Assembly (NCBI RefSeq): GCF_037201975.1
Contig: NZ_CP147520.1
Span: 6,386,001 to 6,450,000 of the forward strand
DNA: 64,000 bases
Direction of reading: 5' to 3'
Source: Streptomyces sp. TG1A-60
Lineage (GTDB): Bacteria; Actinomycetota; Actinomycetes; Streptomycetales; Streptomycetaceae
Shown: piece by piece, positions 16,936 through 26,964 of the stretch
Numbering within the stretch: position 1 is the stretch's first letter
How the letters are laid out: the number at the start of each line of letters is the position of its first letter
The notes under the pieces: generated by a model
The model's database searches: none
The model's input: only the letters and a program-made list of their open reading frames with translations
What the model was told of the DNA's origin: nothing
Program-made: the position numbers and the translations under genes

Positions 16936-17298
16936 ATGGCAGACACCAAGCAGGTAGACGAGGCCACGGACGCCAAGGCCGCCGCGAAGGCCGAGCGCAG
17001 GGCGGCCAAGCTGGCCAGGCAGATCGGCGGCTTCGCCAAGGCCCACGGCGGCGCCGAGGCCCACGTCGCCTACCTCGGCCAACTCGGAGCGCGCATCGTC
17101 CTCGTCGGCGAGGACGGCGGCTGGGGCGACCTCGTGGCACCCTCGTACGCGATCGCAGAGGAGGCCGTGAAGAAGGCCGGCGTCACCGCGCACGAGGACT
17201 TCGACGGCGAGTTCGCGGCCAAGGTCAGGACCGGCCCGTACGAGTGGTCGCGGATGGCCGGAATCCAGGTCGGCGGACCGAGCAACAGCAACACCTGA
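16936..17298 (+). CDS. Small conserved protein of unknown function
   Basis: A 120-residue protein starting at ATG 16936 (MADTKQVDEATDAKAAAKAE). The first 35 residues form an Ala/Lys-rich, highly charged helix; the rest is a compact mixed alpha/beta segment (AHVAYLGQLGARIVLVGEDGGWGDLVAPSYAIAEEAVKKAGV) with no signal peptide or membrane segment. I recognise it as a type of protein usually found between ctaB and ctaA in Streptomyces, but I know no function. Codon use is normal for the genome. Confidence 0.75.
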   Translation: MADTKQVDEATDAKAAAKAERRAAKLARQIGGFAKAHGGAEAHVAYLGQLGARIVLVGEDGGWGDLVAPSYAIAEEAVKKAGVTAHEDFDGEFAAKVRTGPYEWSRMAGIQVGGPSNSNT

Positions 17299-17356
17299 GC
17301 CCGGCTCACCCGTTAGGACCTGTGGGAGCACACGGGTCCAGCGACGGGGAGTCCGG

Positions 17357-18463
17357 ATGATCGAAACACCGTCCCTCGTGGACCAGTACTGCCACGGCGT
17401 GCTGAGGACGGAGCTGGGCCTCGGCACCTTCGAGGCCCACCTCGCCCACAGCGAGGGCCCGCCGGCGCCCGGCACCACCTTCTTCGACACCCAGACGGGC
17501 TTCGCGGTACGCCGCTGGTGCCCGCCCCTGCTGGGCCTGGAGCCGCACTGCCCACCGGCCCGCTATCTCGCCCGGCGCCGCGAACTGGGCGTCCTGGAGG
17601 CGGGCCGCAGACTCCTGCGGGGCAGCGGCATCACCACCTACCTCGTCGACACCGGGCGGCCCGGCGACCTCACCGGCCCGAGCGAGATGGCCTCCGGCGC
17701 GGACGCGGACGCACACGAGATCGTCCGTCTCGAACTCCTCGCCGAACAGGTCGCCGACACCTCCGGCACCGTGGAGTCGTTCCTGGCCAACCTCGCCGAG
17801 TCGGTGCACGCGGCGGCGGCGAACGCGGTCGCCTTCGCGTCGGTGGCGGGCGTACGGCACGGCCTGGCGCTCGTGCCCGAACCACCCGGCCCGGGGGAGG
17901 TGCGGGGCGCGGCGGGGCGCTGGCTCGCGCACCGGCCGGTCGGCGGGGCGCTCACCGACCCGGTCCTCCTGCGCCATCTGCTGTGGATCGCGGTCGCCTC
18001 CGGCCGCCCCCTCCAGCTCCACGCCGGGCTCGGCGAACCGGGCCTGCGCATCGACCGTACGGACCCCGTCCTGCTCACCGACTTCGTCCGCGTGACGGCG
18101 GGCCTCGGCACGGATCTGGTCCTGCTGCACGGTTACCCGTACCACCGCCACGCGGCCCACCTCGCCGGCGTCTTCCCGCACGTCTACGCCGACCTGGGCG
18201 CCGAACTCGTCCGTACCGGTGCCCGCGCCGCCGCCGTACTCGCCGAGGTCCTCGAACTGGCCCCCTTCGGCAAGCTCCTCTTCTCCAGCGGTGCCCACGG
18301 TCTGCCCGAGCTGCATGTGGTCGGGGCCCGGCTGTTCCGCGAGGCGCTGGCGCGGGTGCTGGGGACCTGGGTGGCGGAGGGCGCCTGGTCGCCGGCGGAC
18401 GCGCAGCGCGTGGCGGGGCTGATCGCGGCGGGCAACGCGCGGCGGGTGTACGGGCTGGAGTGA
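17357..18463 (+). CDS. Amidohydrolase-family protein
   Basis: The 368-residue protein reads as a TIM-barrel metal hydrolase of the amidohydrolase superfamily. The N-terminal SLVDQYCHGVL carries an H-x-like metal position. LQLHAGLGEPGLRIDRTDP (His at about residue 220) and LVLLHGYPYHRHAAHLAGV (about 262) give the strand 5 and 6 metal ligands, and YADLGAEL plus KLLFSSGAHGLPELHV follow. Similar proteins are annotated as glutamine-synthetase-linked or 2-amidohydrolases; I cannot assign a substrate. It is on its own between a small conserved gene and ctaA. Confidence 0.75.
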   Translation: MIETPSLVDQYCHGVLRTELGLGTFEAHLAHSEGPPAPGTTFFDTQTGFAVRRWCPPLLGLEPHCPPARYLARRRELGVLEAGRRLLRGSGITTYLVDTGRPGDLTGPSEMASGADADAHEIVRLELLAEQVADTSGTVESFLANLAESVHAAAANAVAFASVAGVRHGLALVPEPPGPGEVRGAAGRWLAHRPVGGALTDPVLLRHLLWIAVASGRPLQLHAGLGEPGLRIDRTDPVLLTDFVRVTAGLGTDLVLLHGYPYHRHAAHLAGVFPHVYADLGAELVRTGARAAAVLAEVLELAPFGKLLFSSGAHGLPELHVVGARLFREALARVLGTWVAEGAWSPADAQRVAGLIAAGNARRVYGLE

Positions 18464-18639
18464 GCCGTCGGGTGTACGGGACCGGCGGCGGCTGTACAGA
18501 CCGGGCGCATGACACGCAGCGACGGGACCGTCGAGTTGCCCGGCTCCGCGACAAACACCGCGACACTGGTCGAACGCACGAGCCGACCTGGCGGTTCCTC
18601 GGCCGGCGAGCGACGGCCTGGTGGCGGCGTACGGCTGAC

Positions 18640-19656
18640 TCAGCCGCGCGCGGCGACCGGTGTCTCCACCGCCGCCGGGCCCGGCACGGCCACCACGTCG
18701 TCCGCCGGCCTCTCCCGCAGGGACAGCAGGACCCGGAGAGTGGCGATCCATACCAGGCAGGAGCCGAACATGTGGGCGCCGACCAGGACTTCGGGGAGGT
18801 CGGTGAAGTACTGGACGTAGCCCAGGGCGCCCTGGGCGAGGAGGATCAAAAACAGGTCGCGGGTGCGGCGCAGTGGGTCCGTGGGGGCGTCGACCGCCTT
18901 GAGGACGAACCACAGGGCGAAGGCCAGGGTCACCACGATCCAGGCCAGGACGGCGTGCAGTTTTGTGACGTTCTCCCAGTTCAGGGGGATGCGCTCGACC
19001 TCGCTGGAGTCACCGGCGTGCGGACCCGCGCCGGTGACGACCGTGCCCACCGCGATCAGCAGCACGGTGACGCCGACCAGGATCCACACCAGCTGCCGCA
19101 CCGCCCCGCCGACCAGGGGACGCGGCGCGGTGTCGCTCTCGCCGGTGCGGTGCCACATCACCACGGCCACGGCGATGAGCGCGGTCGAGAGCAGGAAGTG
19201 CGCGGCCACCGTGTACGGGTTGAGGCCCACCAGGACGACGATGCCGCCGAGCACAGCGTTGCCCATGACGACCCAGAACTGCGTCCAGCCCAGCTGGGTG
19301 AGGTCGCGCCGGTACGGCTTCTGAGAGCGTGCGGCGATGATCGCCCAGCCGACCGCCGCGCACAGCACGTACGTCAGCATGCGGTTGCCGAACTCGATGA
19401 CACCGTGCACGCCCATCGCGCGGGTGGCGGTGAGCGAGTCCTCGGTGCACTTGGGCCAGGTCGGGCAGCCGAGGCCCGACCCGGTGAGCCGCACGGCACC
19501 GCCGGTCACCACGATGACCACCGCCATGACGAGGGCGGCGAGGGCCGCGCGCCGGACCGTTCGGGGATCCGGGGTCCAGCGTTCGGCGATGAAGGCGAGC
19601 GGGTTGCGCGCAGCGGAGACGACGTCGTCGCGGGTCACTTTCGGCACGCGCACCAT
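18640..19656 (-). CDS. ctaA: Heme A synthase (COX15/CtaA family)
   Basis: The 338-residue membrane protein oxidises heme O to heme A for the aa3-type cytochrome oxidase. It shows eight hydrophobic segments and the family's conserved blocks: VVTGGAVRLTGSGLGCPTWP, GVIEFGNRMLTYVLC (heme-ligand region His/Arg pattern), and in the second half TVVTGAGPHAGDS and KLHAVLAWIVVT. ATG 19656 (MVRVPKVTRDD) is preferred; the frame extends seven codons further. It is encoded near ctaB, the enzyme of the previous step, but on the other strand. Confidence 0.92.
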   Translation of the reverse strand: MVRVPKVTRDDVVSAARNPLAFIAERWTPDPRTVRRAALAALVMAVVIVVTGGAVRLTGSGLGCPTWPKCTEDSLTATRAMGVHGVIEFGNRMLTYVLCAAVGWAIIAARSQKPYRRDLTQLGWTQFWVVMGNAVLGGIVVLVGLNPYTVAAHFLLSTALIAVAVVMWHRTGESDTAPRPLVGGAVRQLVWILVGVTVLLIAVGTVVTGAGPHAGDSSEVERIPLNWENVTKLHAVLAWIVVTLAFALWFVLKAVDAPTDPLRRTRDLFLILLAQGALGYVQYFTDLPEVLVGAHMFGSCLVWIATLRVLLSLRERPADDVVAVPGPAAVETPVAARG

Positions 19657-19725
19657 GGTAGGCCGCCGCTTGTGCACGCGTTCACGAGGGGTGGGCCGGC
19701 CAGGGACCGCCGCCGTGACCCGCGC

Positions 19726-20493
19726 TCACTCCCAGCGGAAGAACCGGGCGGCGGCACCGAGCCCCAGCGCCGCCCACACGGCGAGGATCCCGAGGTCGCC
19801 CCACGGCATCGCGGCGCCGTGCTGGAGGACGTCCCGCAGACCGTCGGAGAGGGCGGCGATCGGCAGCAGTCCGAGCACGCTCTGCGCCGCGTCCGGGAAC
19901 TTGTCCAGCGACACCACGACGCCACCGCCCACGAGCAGCAGCAGGAAGACCAGGTTCGCCGCCGCCAGTGTCGCCTCCGCCTTCAGCGTGCCCGCCATCA
20001 GCAGGCCGAGGCCCGAGAAGGCGGCCGTACCGAGGACGAGGAGGAGCAGGACGGCCAGGGGGCTGCCGTGCGGGGACCAGCCCATCGCGAAGGCGATCAC
20101 CGTCAGGAGGACGACCTGGAGGATCTCCGTGACCAGCACGGACAGGGTCTTCGCGGTCATCAGACCCCAGCGGGGGAGCGGTGAGACGGCCAGCCGCTTC
20201 AGGACGCCGTAGCGGCGCTCGAAGCCGGTGGCGATGGCCTGGCCGGTGAACGCCGTCGACATCACGGCGAGCGCCAGGACGCCGGGGGTCAGGAAGTCGA
20301 CCGCCCTGCCCTCGCCCGTGTCGACGATGTCCACCGAGCCGAAGAGGACCAGCAGCAGGGTGGGGATGACGACCGTCAGGAGCAGCTGCTCGCCGTTGCG
20401 CAGCAGCATCTTCGTCTCCAGCGCCGCCTGCGCCGCGATCATGCGGGAGAGGGGGGCGGCGCCCGGCTTCGGCGTGTACGTGCCCACGCTCAT
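19726..20493 (-). CDS. ABC-2 type transporter permease
   Basis: The 255-residue protein has six hydrophobic segments in the ABC-2 pattern (for example LLLTVVIPTLLLVLFG, GVLALAVMSTAFTGQ, GLGLLMAGTLKAEA) and no ATPase domain. It overlaps the ATPase gene by four bases (ATGA), so the two form one exporter. In Streptomyces a two-gene exporter next to ctaA and the suf operon is conserved; its cargo is not known to me. Heme or lipid export would be speculation. Confidence 0.87.
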   Translation of the reverse strand: MSVGTYTPKPGAAPLSRMIAAQAALETKMLLRNGEQLLLTVVIPTLLLVLFGSVDIVDTGEGRAVDFLTPGVLALAVMSTAFTGQAIATGFERRYGVLKRLAVSPLPRWGLMTAKTLSVLVTEILQVVLLTVIAFAMGWSPHGSPLAVLLLLVLGTAAFSGLGLLMAGTLKAEATLAAANLVFLLLLVGGGVVVSLDKFPDAAQSVLGLLPIAALSDGLRDVLQHGAAMPWGDLGILAVWAALGLGAAARFFRWE

Positions 20494-21413
20494 GAGCGCA
20501 GCTCCTTACCCGTCAGCTCCAGGAACACGTCTTCGAGGGTGTGCCGTTCCACCGAGATCCTGTCCGGCATCACCCCGTGCTGGGCGCACCAGGAGGTGAC
20601 GGTCGCGAGGAGCTGCGGGTTGATCTTGCCGGTCACCCGGTAGACGCCGGGCGTCAGTTCGACGGCGGCGGAGTCCGCCGGGAGGGCCTTCAGCAGGGAG
20701 CCGACGTCGAGGGCCGGGCGGCCGGTGAAGCGCAGGGTGTTCTCGGCGCCGCCCCGGCACAGCTCCTCGGGTGTGCCCTGGGCGATGACGCGGCCGGCGT
20801 CGATGATCGCGACGTCGTCGGCGAGCTGCTCGGCCTCGTCCATGTAGTGCGTGGTCAGGATGACGGCGACGCCGTCCGCGCGCAGATCCCGGACGAGCCC
20901 CCAGGTCGCCCGGCGGGCCTGCGGGTCGAGGCCGGTGGTCGGCTCGTCGAGGAAGACCAGCTCGGGGCGGCCGACCACGGCCATCGCGAGGGCCAGCCGC
21001 TGCTGCTGCCCGCCGGAGAGCCGCCGGTAGGTCGTACGGCCGCAGCCGTCGAGGCCCAGGCGCTCGATGAGGGCGTCCACATCGAGGGGGTGGGCGTGCA
21101 GCCGGGCAACGTGCCGCAGCATCTCGTCGGCGCGGGCGCCGGAGTAGACGCCGCCGGACTGGAGCATCACGCCGATCCGGGGGCGCAGCGCCGCGGCCTG
21201 GCGGACCGGATCGAGGCCGAGGACGGACACCGAGCCGGAATCCGGCTTACGGAAGCCCTCACAGGTCTCGATCGTGGTCGTCTTCCCCGCGCCGTTGGGG
21301 CCGAGCACGGCGGTGACGCCTGCTCCGGCCGCCAGGTCGAGGCCGTCCACCGCGGTCTTGTCGCCGTACCGCTTCACCAGGGACCGGACCTGGACCACGG
21401 GGTCACTTCGCAT
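20490..21413 (-). CDS. ABC transporter ATP-binding protein
   Basis: The 307-residue ATPase (start ATG 21413, MRSDPVVQVRSLV) carries Walker A LGPNGAGKTTTIE, the signature LSGGQQQRLALAMAVVG and Walker B ELVFLDEPTTGLD with the switch His in ILTTHYMDEAEQL. The C-terminal extension of about 80 residues (GVYRVTGKINPQLLATV) is typical of the DrrA/CcmA-like exporters that pair with ABC-2 permeases. The frame runs 21 codons further upstream, but the ATG used here sits next to the start of the family's first strand. Confidence 0.9.
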   Translation of the reverse strand: MRSDPVVQVRSLVKRYGDKTAVDGLDLAAGAGVTAVLGPNGAGKTTTIETCEGFRKPDSGSVSVLGLDPVRQAAALRPRIGVMLQSGGVYSGARADEMLRHVARLHAHPLDVDALIERLGLDGCGRTTYRRLSGGQQQRLALAMAVVGRPELVFLDEPTTGLDPQARRATWGLVRDLRADGVAVILTTHYMDEAEQLADDVAIIDAGRVIAQGTPEELCRGGAENTLRFTGRPALDVGSLLKALPADSAAVELTPGVYRVTGKINPQLLATVTSWCAQHGVMPDRISVERHTLEDVFLELTGKELRS

Positions 21414-21423
21414 GGGGCCGAGT

Positions 21424-22257
21424 CTAGGTACGCGGCAGGGTGCCGAGACGGGCGGGTCCGGAGATCTCCTCCTCACGGGGACGGTGCGTCGGGAGCCAGC
21501 GCTCGGCGTACGCCACCGCGTCGGCCACCGGGAACAGACGTACGTCCGCCGCGCCCACCCTGGTCCGCAGGATGCCGTGGTCGCGCTCGAAGTCGTACCC
21601 CAGCTCGTCGAACCGGTCCGAGTCGATCGACACCTCGGTCACCACCTCCCAGCCGTCCGGGCCGGGGCGGCCGACCTCGACCAGGGGCGAGGGGATCCGG
21701 TACTCGGCGAGGTGGAAGCTGGTGCAGGTGTCGTAGCCCGTGCCGAGCAGGAGCACGCGGGCGCCCTCCTCCTCCAGCCGGGCCAGGGGGCTGCGCTCGC
21801 CGAGGCGGCAGTCGGGGGCGTGGTCGGCGAGGATCGCCGCCGCGCGCGGGCCGATGGCCGCGAAGGACGTCTGGGGGTGCGCGCTGCGCAGGGCTCCCGG
21901 CCAGGTCCGTACGGTCTCGGGGATGACGCCGACCCCTCGGGTGGGTGTGACGCGCGGGTCGTAGGCGGGCATGGTGGCCCGGATCCGCTCCCACCAGGCC
22001 TCGGGCACCGGCGGGAACGCCCACAGGGCCGGGTCGGAGAGCTGGCCGGTCTGGCTGGGGACGACCAGGGTGCCCTCCGGACCGAGGGCGTCGAGCAGCG
22101 CCTGGACGACGGTCACGGCACCTCCGCAGACCCAGCCGAGCGCGCTGAGCGAGGAGTGCGCCAGGAGGGTCTCGCCGGGCTCGACACCGGCGGTGCGCAG
22201 GTCCGCGGCCAGGCCGACGCGGGTGACAAGAGGGCCGGTGGGAGGGGTCGTCGCCAT
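21424..22257 (-). CDS. AAC(3)-family N-acetyltransferase
   Basis: The 277-residue protein has the aminoglycoside 3-N-acetyltransferase fold: [17 protein letters not shown] near residue 32, [50 protein letters not shown] (with the active-site His) and [19 protein letters not shown]. It transfers acetyl from acetyl-CoA to an amine. Many chromosomal Streptomyces members are not known to give resistance, and there is no aminoglycoside cluster here, so the natural substrate is unknown. It lies divergent from sufR. Confidence 0.85.
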   Translation of the reverse strand: MATTPPTGPLVTRVGLAADLRTAGVEPGETLLAHSSLSALGWVCGGAVTVVQALLDALGPEGTLVVPSQTGQLSDPALWAFPPVPEAWWERIRATMPAYDPRVTPTRGVGVIPETVRTWPGALRSAHPQTSFAAIGPRAAAILADHAPDCRLGERSPLARLEEEGARVLLLGTGYDTCTSFHLAEYRIPSPLVEVGRPGPDGWEVVTEVSIDSDRFDELGYDFERDHGILRTRVGAADVRLFPVADAVAYAERWLPTHRPREEEISGPARLGTLPRT

Positions 22258-22332
22258 GGTGTGGCAGTCTCCCGGAGTGGCCTTCGCGGCGCCACCCGTT
22301 TGATCGATCAGTGATCGTTCCCGCAGGTCAAT

Positions 22333-22347
22333 TTAGGTATGCCTTAG
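22333..22347 (+). promoter_or_regulatory. Possible iron-regulator (DmdR/IdeR-type) half-box upstream of sufR
   Basis: TTAGGTATGCCTTAG resembles one side of the actinobacterial iron box TTAGGTTAGGCTAACCTAA; read on the other strand it gives TAAGGCATACCTAA, about 11 of 14 positions like the consensus. The full 19-bp box is poor. It lies 72 bases before the sufR start in a short intergenic region, a sensible place for iron control of Fe-S assembly. A perfect TGATCGATCA palindrome sits 23 bases upstream. Confidence 0.3.
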
Positions 22348-22418
22348 TGACGCACGGCACCGCCGGGTGATCCGGGCGCGGGTTGCCGGGCTCTGCGGAA
22401 TTACGCAACAATGGCGTT

Positions 22419-23150
22419 GTGAAAAAGGTGGGCGAGGTTCCGCAGGAGGAACTCGCGACCGGGGAGCGGTCGACACGCAACCGGGTCGCGCGGTCCATCC
22501 TGGACCACGGCCCGTCCACCGTGACCGACCTCGCCGGGCGCCTGGGGCTGACCCAGGCGGCCGTCCGCCGGCACCTCGACGCGCTGGTCGCCGACGACGT
22601 CGTACAACCGCGTGAGCAGCGCGTCTACGGCGCGCGGACGCGGGGGCGCCCCGCCAAGGTGTTCGCCCTGACGGACTGCGGACGCGACGCCTTCGACCAG
22701 TCGTACGACAAGCTCGCGGCGGACGCGCTCCGCTGGATAGCGGACCGGGAGGGCGGGGAGCAGGCAGTCGCCGCCTTCGCCCGCGACCGGGTCGCCGCCC
22801 AGGCCGGCGCCTACCGTACGGCCGTCGATGCCGCGGCCCCCGATCAGAGGACCGAAGCCCTGGCCAAGGCCTTGAGTGCCGACGGGTACGCTGCTACGGC
22901 GCGCAGCGCGCCCCACCCCCACCGGGGTGAGCAGCTCTGCCAGCACCACTGCCCGGTAGCCCATGTCGCCGAGCAGTTCCCGCAGCTCTGCGAGGCCGAG
23001 ACGGAGCTCTTCGCCGAACTGCTCGGTACGCACGTCCAGCGGCTGGCCACCATCGCTCACGGCGACGGCGTCTGCACGACGTTCATCCCCAGAGTTTCCA
23101 AGACAGCCACCAACGCATCTGCAAGCACGGCCGGGAGGAACCCCGCATGA
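22419..23150 (+). CDS. sufR: SufR-type iron-sulfur transcriptional repressor
   Basis: The 243-residue regulator starts at GTG 22419. Residues about 18-80 form a winged helix ([20 protein letters not shown], then [16 protein letters not shown] and the wing [15 protein letters not shown]). Near the C terminus a Cys cluster C-x3-C-x12-C ([18 protein letters not shown]) matches the Fe-S ligand set of SufR, which senses Fe-S demand and represses the suf operon. Its stop overlaps the sufB start (ATGA), so it is the first gene of the operon and can control its own level. The last 20 residues are Ser/Thr/Ala rich. Confidence 0.9.
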   Translation: MKKVGEVPQEELATGERSTRNRVARSILDHGPSTVTDLAGRLGLTQAAVRRHLDALVADDVVQPREQRVYGARTRGRPAKVFALTDCGRDAFDQSYDKLAADALRWIADREGGEQAVAAFARDRVAAQAGAYRTAVDAAAPDQRTEALAKALSADGYAATARSAPHPHRGEQLCQHHCPVAHVAEQFPQLCEAETELFAELLGTHVQRLATIAHGDGVCTTFIPRVSKTATNASASTAGRNPA

Positions 23151-24571
23151 CTCTCCCCATCGAGGAGACTGCCCACCCCGAACTCGAGGGCCTGGGTAAG
23201 TACGAATACGGCTGGGCGGACTCCGACGAGGCCGGTGCCGCTGCGAAGCGCGGTCTGAACGAGGACGTCGTCCTCGACATCTCCGGCAAGAAGTCCGAGC
23301 CGGAGTGGATGACCAAGCTCCGCCTCAAGGGCCTGAAGCTCTTCGAGAAGAAGCCCATGCCGAACTGGGGCTCGGACCTGTCGGGCATCGACTTCGACAA
23401 CATCAAGTACTTCGTGCGCTCCACGGAGAAGCAGGCGGAGTCCTGGGAGGACCTGCCCGAGGACATCAAGAACACCTACGACAAGCTCGGCATCCCCGAG
23501 GCGGAGAAGCAGCGCCTCGTCGCCGGTGTCGCCGCGCAGTACGAGTCGGAGGTCGTCTACCACCAGATCCGCGAGGACCTGGAGGAGCAGGGCGTCATCT
23601 TCCTCGACACCGACACCGCGCTGAGGGAGCACCCGGAGCTCTTCAAGGAGTACTTCGGGACCGTCATCCCGGTCGGCGACAACAAGTTCGCGTCGCTGAA
23701 CAGCGCCGTGTGGTCCGGTGGCTCCTTCATCTACGTGCCGAAGGGCGTGCACGTGGAGATCCCGCTCCAGGCCTACTTCCGTATCAACACGGAGAACATG
23801 GGCCAGTTCGAGCGGACCCTGATCATCGTCGACGAGGGTGCCTACGTGCACTACGTCGAGGGCTGCACGGCCCCGATCTACAAGTCGGACTCGCTGCACT
23901 CCGCGGTCGTCGAGATCATCGTCAAGAAGAACGCCCGCTGCCGCTACACGACCATCCAGAACTGGTCGAACAACGTCTACAACCTGGTCACCAAGCGCGC
24001 CGTCGCCTACGAGGGCGCGACCATGGAGTGGGTCGACGGCAACATCGGCTCCAAGGTGACGATGAAGTACCCGGCCGTCTACCTGATGGGCGAGCACGCC
24101 AAGGGCGAGACCCTCTCCATCGCCTTCGCGGGCGAGGGCCAGCACCAGGACGCCGGCGCCAAGATGGTCCACATGGCCCCGAACACATCCTCGAACATCG
24201 TCTCCAAGTCGGTGGCCCGGGGCGGCGGTCGCACCTCCTACCGGGGTCTCATCGAGATCGGCGAGGGCGCCCCCGGCTCCAAGTCGAACGTGCTGTGCGA
24301 CGCGCTGCTCGTGGACACGATCTCCCGCTCGGACACCTACCCGTACGTCGACGTCCGCGAGGACGACGTGTCCATGGGCCACGAGGCGACCGTCTCCAAG
24401 GTCTCCGAGGACCAGCTCTTCTATCTGATGAGCCGTGGCCTGAGCGAGTTCGAGGCGATGGCGATGATCGTGCGCGGCTTCGTCGAGCCGATCGCGAAGG
24501 AGCTGCCGATGGAGTACGCGCTGGAGCTCAACCGGCTGATCGAGCTGCAGATGGAAGGCGCGGTCGGCTGA
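23147..24571 (+). CDS. sufB: Fe-S cluster assembly protein SufB
   Basis: The 474-residue SufB is the scaffold subunit of the SufBC2D complex. It shows the N-terminal [20 protein letters not shown], the beta-helix core ([40 protein letters not shown] with the conserved Cys) and the C-terminal [20 protein letters not shown]. Length and spacing are normal. It is followed after 84 bases by sufD. Confidence 0.96.
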   Translation: MTLPIEETAHPELEGLGKYEYGWADSDEAGAAAKRGLNEDVVLDISGKKSEPEWMTKLRLKGLKLFEKKPMPNWGSDLSGIDFDNIKYFVRSTEKQAESWEDLPEDIKNTYDKLGIPEAEKQRLVAGVAAQYESEVVYHQIREDLEEQGVIFLDTDTALREHPELFKEYFGTVIPVGDNKFASLNSAVWSGGSFIYVPKGVHVEIPLQAYFRINTENMGQFERTLIIVDEGAYVHYVEGCTAPIYKSDSLHSAVVEIIVKKNARCRYTTIQNWSNNVYNLVTKRAVAYEGATMEWVDGNIGSKVTMKYPAVYLMGEHAKGETLSIAFAGEGQHQDAGAKMVHMAPNTSSNIVSKSVARGGGRTSYRGLIEIGEGAPGSKSNVLCDALLVDTISRSDTYPYVDVREDDVSMGHEATVSKVSEDQLFYLMSRGLSEFEAMAMIVRGFVEPIAKELPMEYALELNRLIELQMEGAVG

Positions 24572-24655
24572 CGCGCCACCGGATCAGCAGCCAGCGGCCC
24601 GCCTTCCTGGCGGGCCGAGGATCGCAACACGCAGGAAGAGAGCAGACCGACAGCC

Positions 24656-25873
24656 ATGGCTGAGGCTCAGAACGCCCCCACCCTCAACTCCGTTCAGGCG
24701 GGGGGACCCCTACCGGTGGGCTCCACCACCGCCGGCTCGATCGCGGTGGCCGCCGAGTCGACCGTCGCCACGCGCATGAGCGCGCCCCCGTCCTTCGACG
24801 TGGCGGACTTCCCGGTGCCGCACGGCCGTGAGGAGGAGTGGCGGTTCACCCCGCTGGAGCGCCTGCGCGGGCTGCACGACGGCACCGCCGTCGCCACCGG
24901 CCCCGGCGTGAAGGTCGACGTCCAGGTGCCCGAGGGCGTCATCGAGGAGCTCGTCGGCCGTGACGACCCGCGCCTCGGCAAGGCCGGCACCCCCGCGGAC
25001 CGTGTCGCCGCCCAGGCGTACTCGGCCTTCGAGCGGGCCGGTGTGATCACCGTCCCCAAGGAGACGGTGATCACCGAGCCGATCCGTATCGCCGTGCACG
25101 GCGAGGGCGGCGTGGCCTACGGGCACCAGCTCATCGAGCTGGGCGACTTCGCCGAGGCCGTCGTGGTCATGGACCACACCGGCGACGCGGTGATCGCCGT
25201 TAACGTCGACTTCGTCCTCGGCGACGGCGCCAAGCTGACCGTCGTCTCCGTCCAGGACTGGGACGACACGGCCGTGCACGTGGCCCAGCACAACGCCCTC
25301 ATCGGCCGCGACGCGAGCTTCAAGTCCATCGTGGTGACCTTCGGCGGCGACGTCGTACGCCTCCACCCGCGCGTCTCCTACGCCGGCACCGGCGGCGAGG
25401 CCGAGCTGTTCGGGCTCTACTTCACCGACAAGGGGCAGCACCAGGAGCACCGCCTCCTGGTCGACCACAACACCCCGCACTGCAGGTCGAACGTGGTCTA
25501 CAAGGGCGCGCTCCAGGGCGACGGTGCCCACGCGGTGTGGATCGGCGACGTGCTCATCGAGGCCAAGGCCGAGGGCACGGACACCTACGAGATGAACCGG
25601 AACCTCGTCCTGACGGACGGCGCCCGGGTCGACTCGGTGCCGAACCTGGAGATCGAGACCGGCGAGATCGTCGGCGCCGGACACGCCTCGGCGACCGGCC
25701 GCTTCGACGACGAGCAGCTCTTCTACCTGATGGCCCGCGGCATCCCGGCCGAGGAGGCCCGCCGTCTCGTCGTGCGCGGGTTCTTCGCCGAGCTGGTCCA
25801 GCAGATCGGCATCGACGACATCGAAGAGCGCCTTCTCGTGAAGATCGACGAGGAGCTGGAGGCGTCGGTCTGA
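24656..25873 (+). CDS. sufD: Fe-S cluster assembly protein SufD
   Basis: The 405-residue SufD forms the heterodimer with SufB. FPVPHGREEEWRFTPLERLR near the N terminus, the beta-helix region (VVMDHTGDAVIAVNVDFVLG, LFGLYFTDKGQHQEH) and the ending YLMARGIPAEEARRLVVRGF are family features; the conserved His of SufD is in HNTPHCRSNVVYKG. The stop overlaps the Rieske gene start by one base (TGATG). The first 40 residues are Ala/Thr/Ser-rich and look flexible. Confidence 0.95.
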   Translation: MAEAQNAPTLNSVQAGGPLPVGSTTAGSIAVAAESTVATRMSAPPSFDVADFPVPHGREEEWRFTPLERLRGLHDGTAVATGPGVKVDVQVPEGVIEELVGRDDPRLGKAGTPADRVAAQAYSAFERAGVITVPKETVITEPIRIAVHGEGGVAYGHQLIELGDFAEAVVVMDHTGDAVIAVNVDFVLGDGAKLTVVSVQDWDDTAVHVAQHNALIGRDASFKSIVVTFGGDVVRLHPRVSYAGTGGEAELFGLYFTDKGQHQEHRLLVDHNTPHCRSNVVYKGALQGDGAHAVWIGDVLIEAKAEGTDTYEMNRNLVLTDGARVDSVPNLEIETGEIVGAGHASATGRFDDEQLFYLMARGIPAEEARRLVVRGFFAELVQQIGIDDIEERLLVKIDEELEASV

Positions 25874-26193
25874 TGACCACCTACGTACGCGCCTGCGGGC
25901 TGAGCGAGCTGGAGGAGGGCACCCCGAAGCGGGTGGAACTCGACGGCACGCCGGTCTCGGTCGTACAGACCGAGGGCGAGGTGTTCGCCATCCACGACAT
26001 CTGCTCCCACGCGAACGTCTCGCTCTCCGAGGGCGAGGTGGAGGACTGCCAGATCGAGTGCTGGCTGCACGGCTCCGCGTTCGACCTCCGCACCGGCAAG
26101 CCGTCCGGCCTTCCCGCGACGAGCCCCGTCCCCGTATACCCCGTAAAGATCGAAGGGGACGACGTGCTCGTCTCCCTCACCCAGGAGTCCTGA
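25873..26193 (+). CDS. Rieske-type [2Fe-2S] ferredoxin within the suf operon
   Basis: The 106-residue protein is a single Rieske domain. The cluster ligands are visible: C-x-H in HDICSHANVSLSEGEV and C-x2-H in CQIECWLHGSAFDLRTG, with the ending PVKIEGDDVLV. It is a soluble non-heme ferredoxin like those of dioxygenase systems. It starts at ATG 25873, in a TGATG with the sufD stop, and ends six bases before sufC, so it is made with the Suf machinery. Conserved placement suggests a role in electron supply or cluster transfer; that is inferred. Confidence 0.93.
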   Translation: MTTYVRACGLSELEEGTPKRVELDGTPVSVVQTEGEVFAIHDICSHANVSLSEGEVEDCQIECWLHGSAFDLRTGKPSGLPATSPVPVYPVKIEGDDVLVSLTQES

Positions 26194-26199
26194 GCACCC

Positions 26200-26960
<761 letters not shown>

Positions 26961-26964
<4 letters not shown>

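Noticed and set aside
21424..22257. Aminoglycoside resistance gene
   Set aside because: The family fits AAC(3), but the gene is in a core region without aminoglycoside genes, so a resistance claim is not supported.
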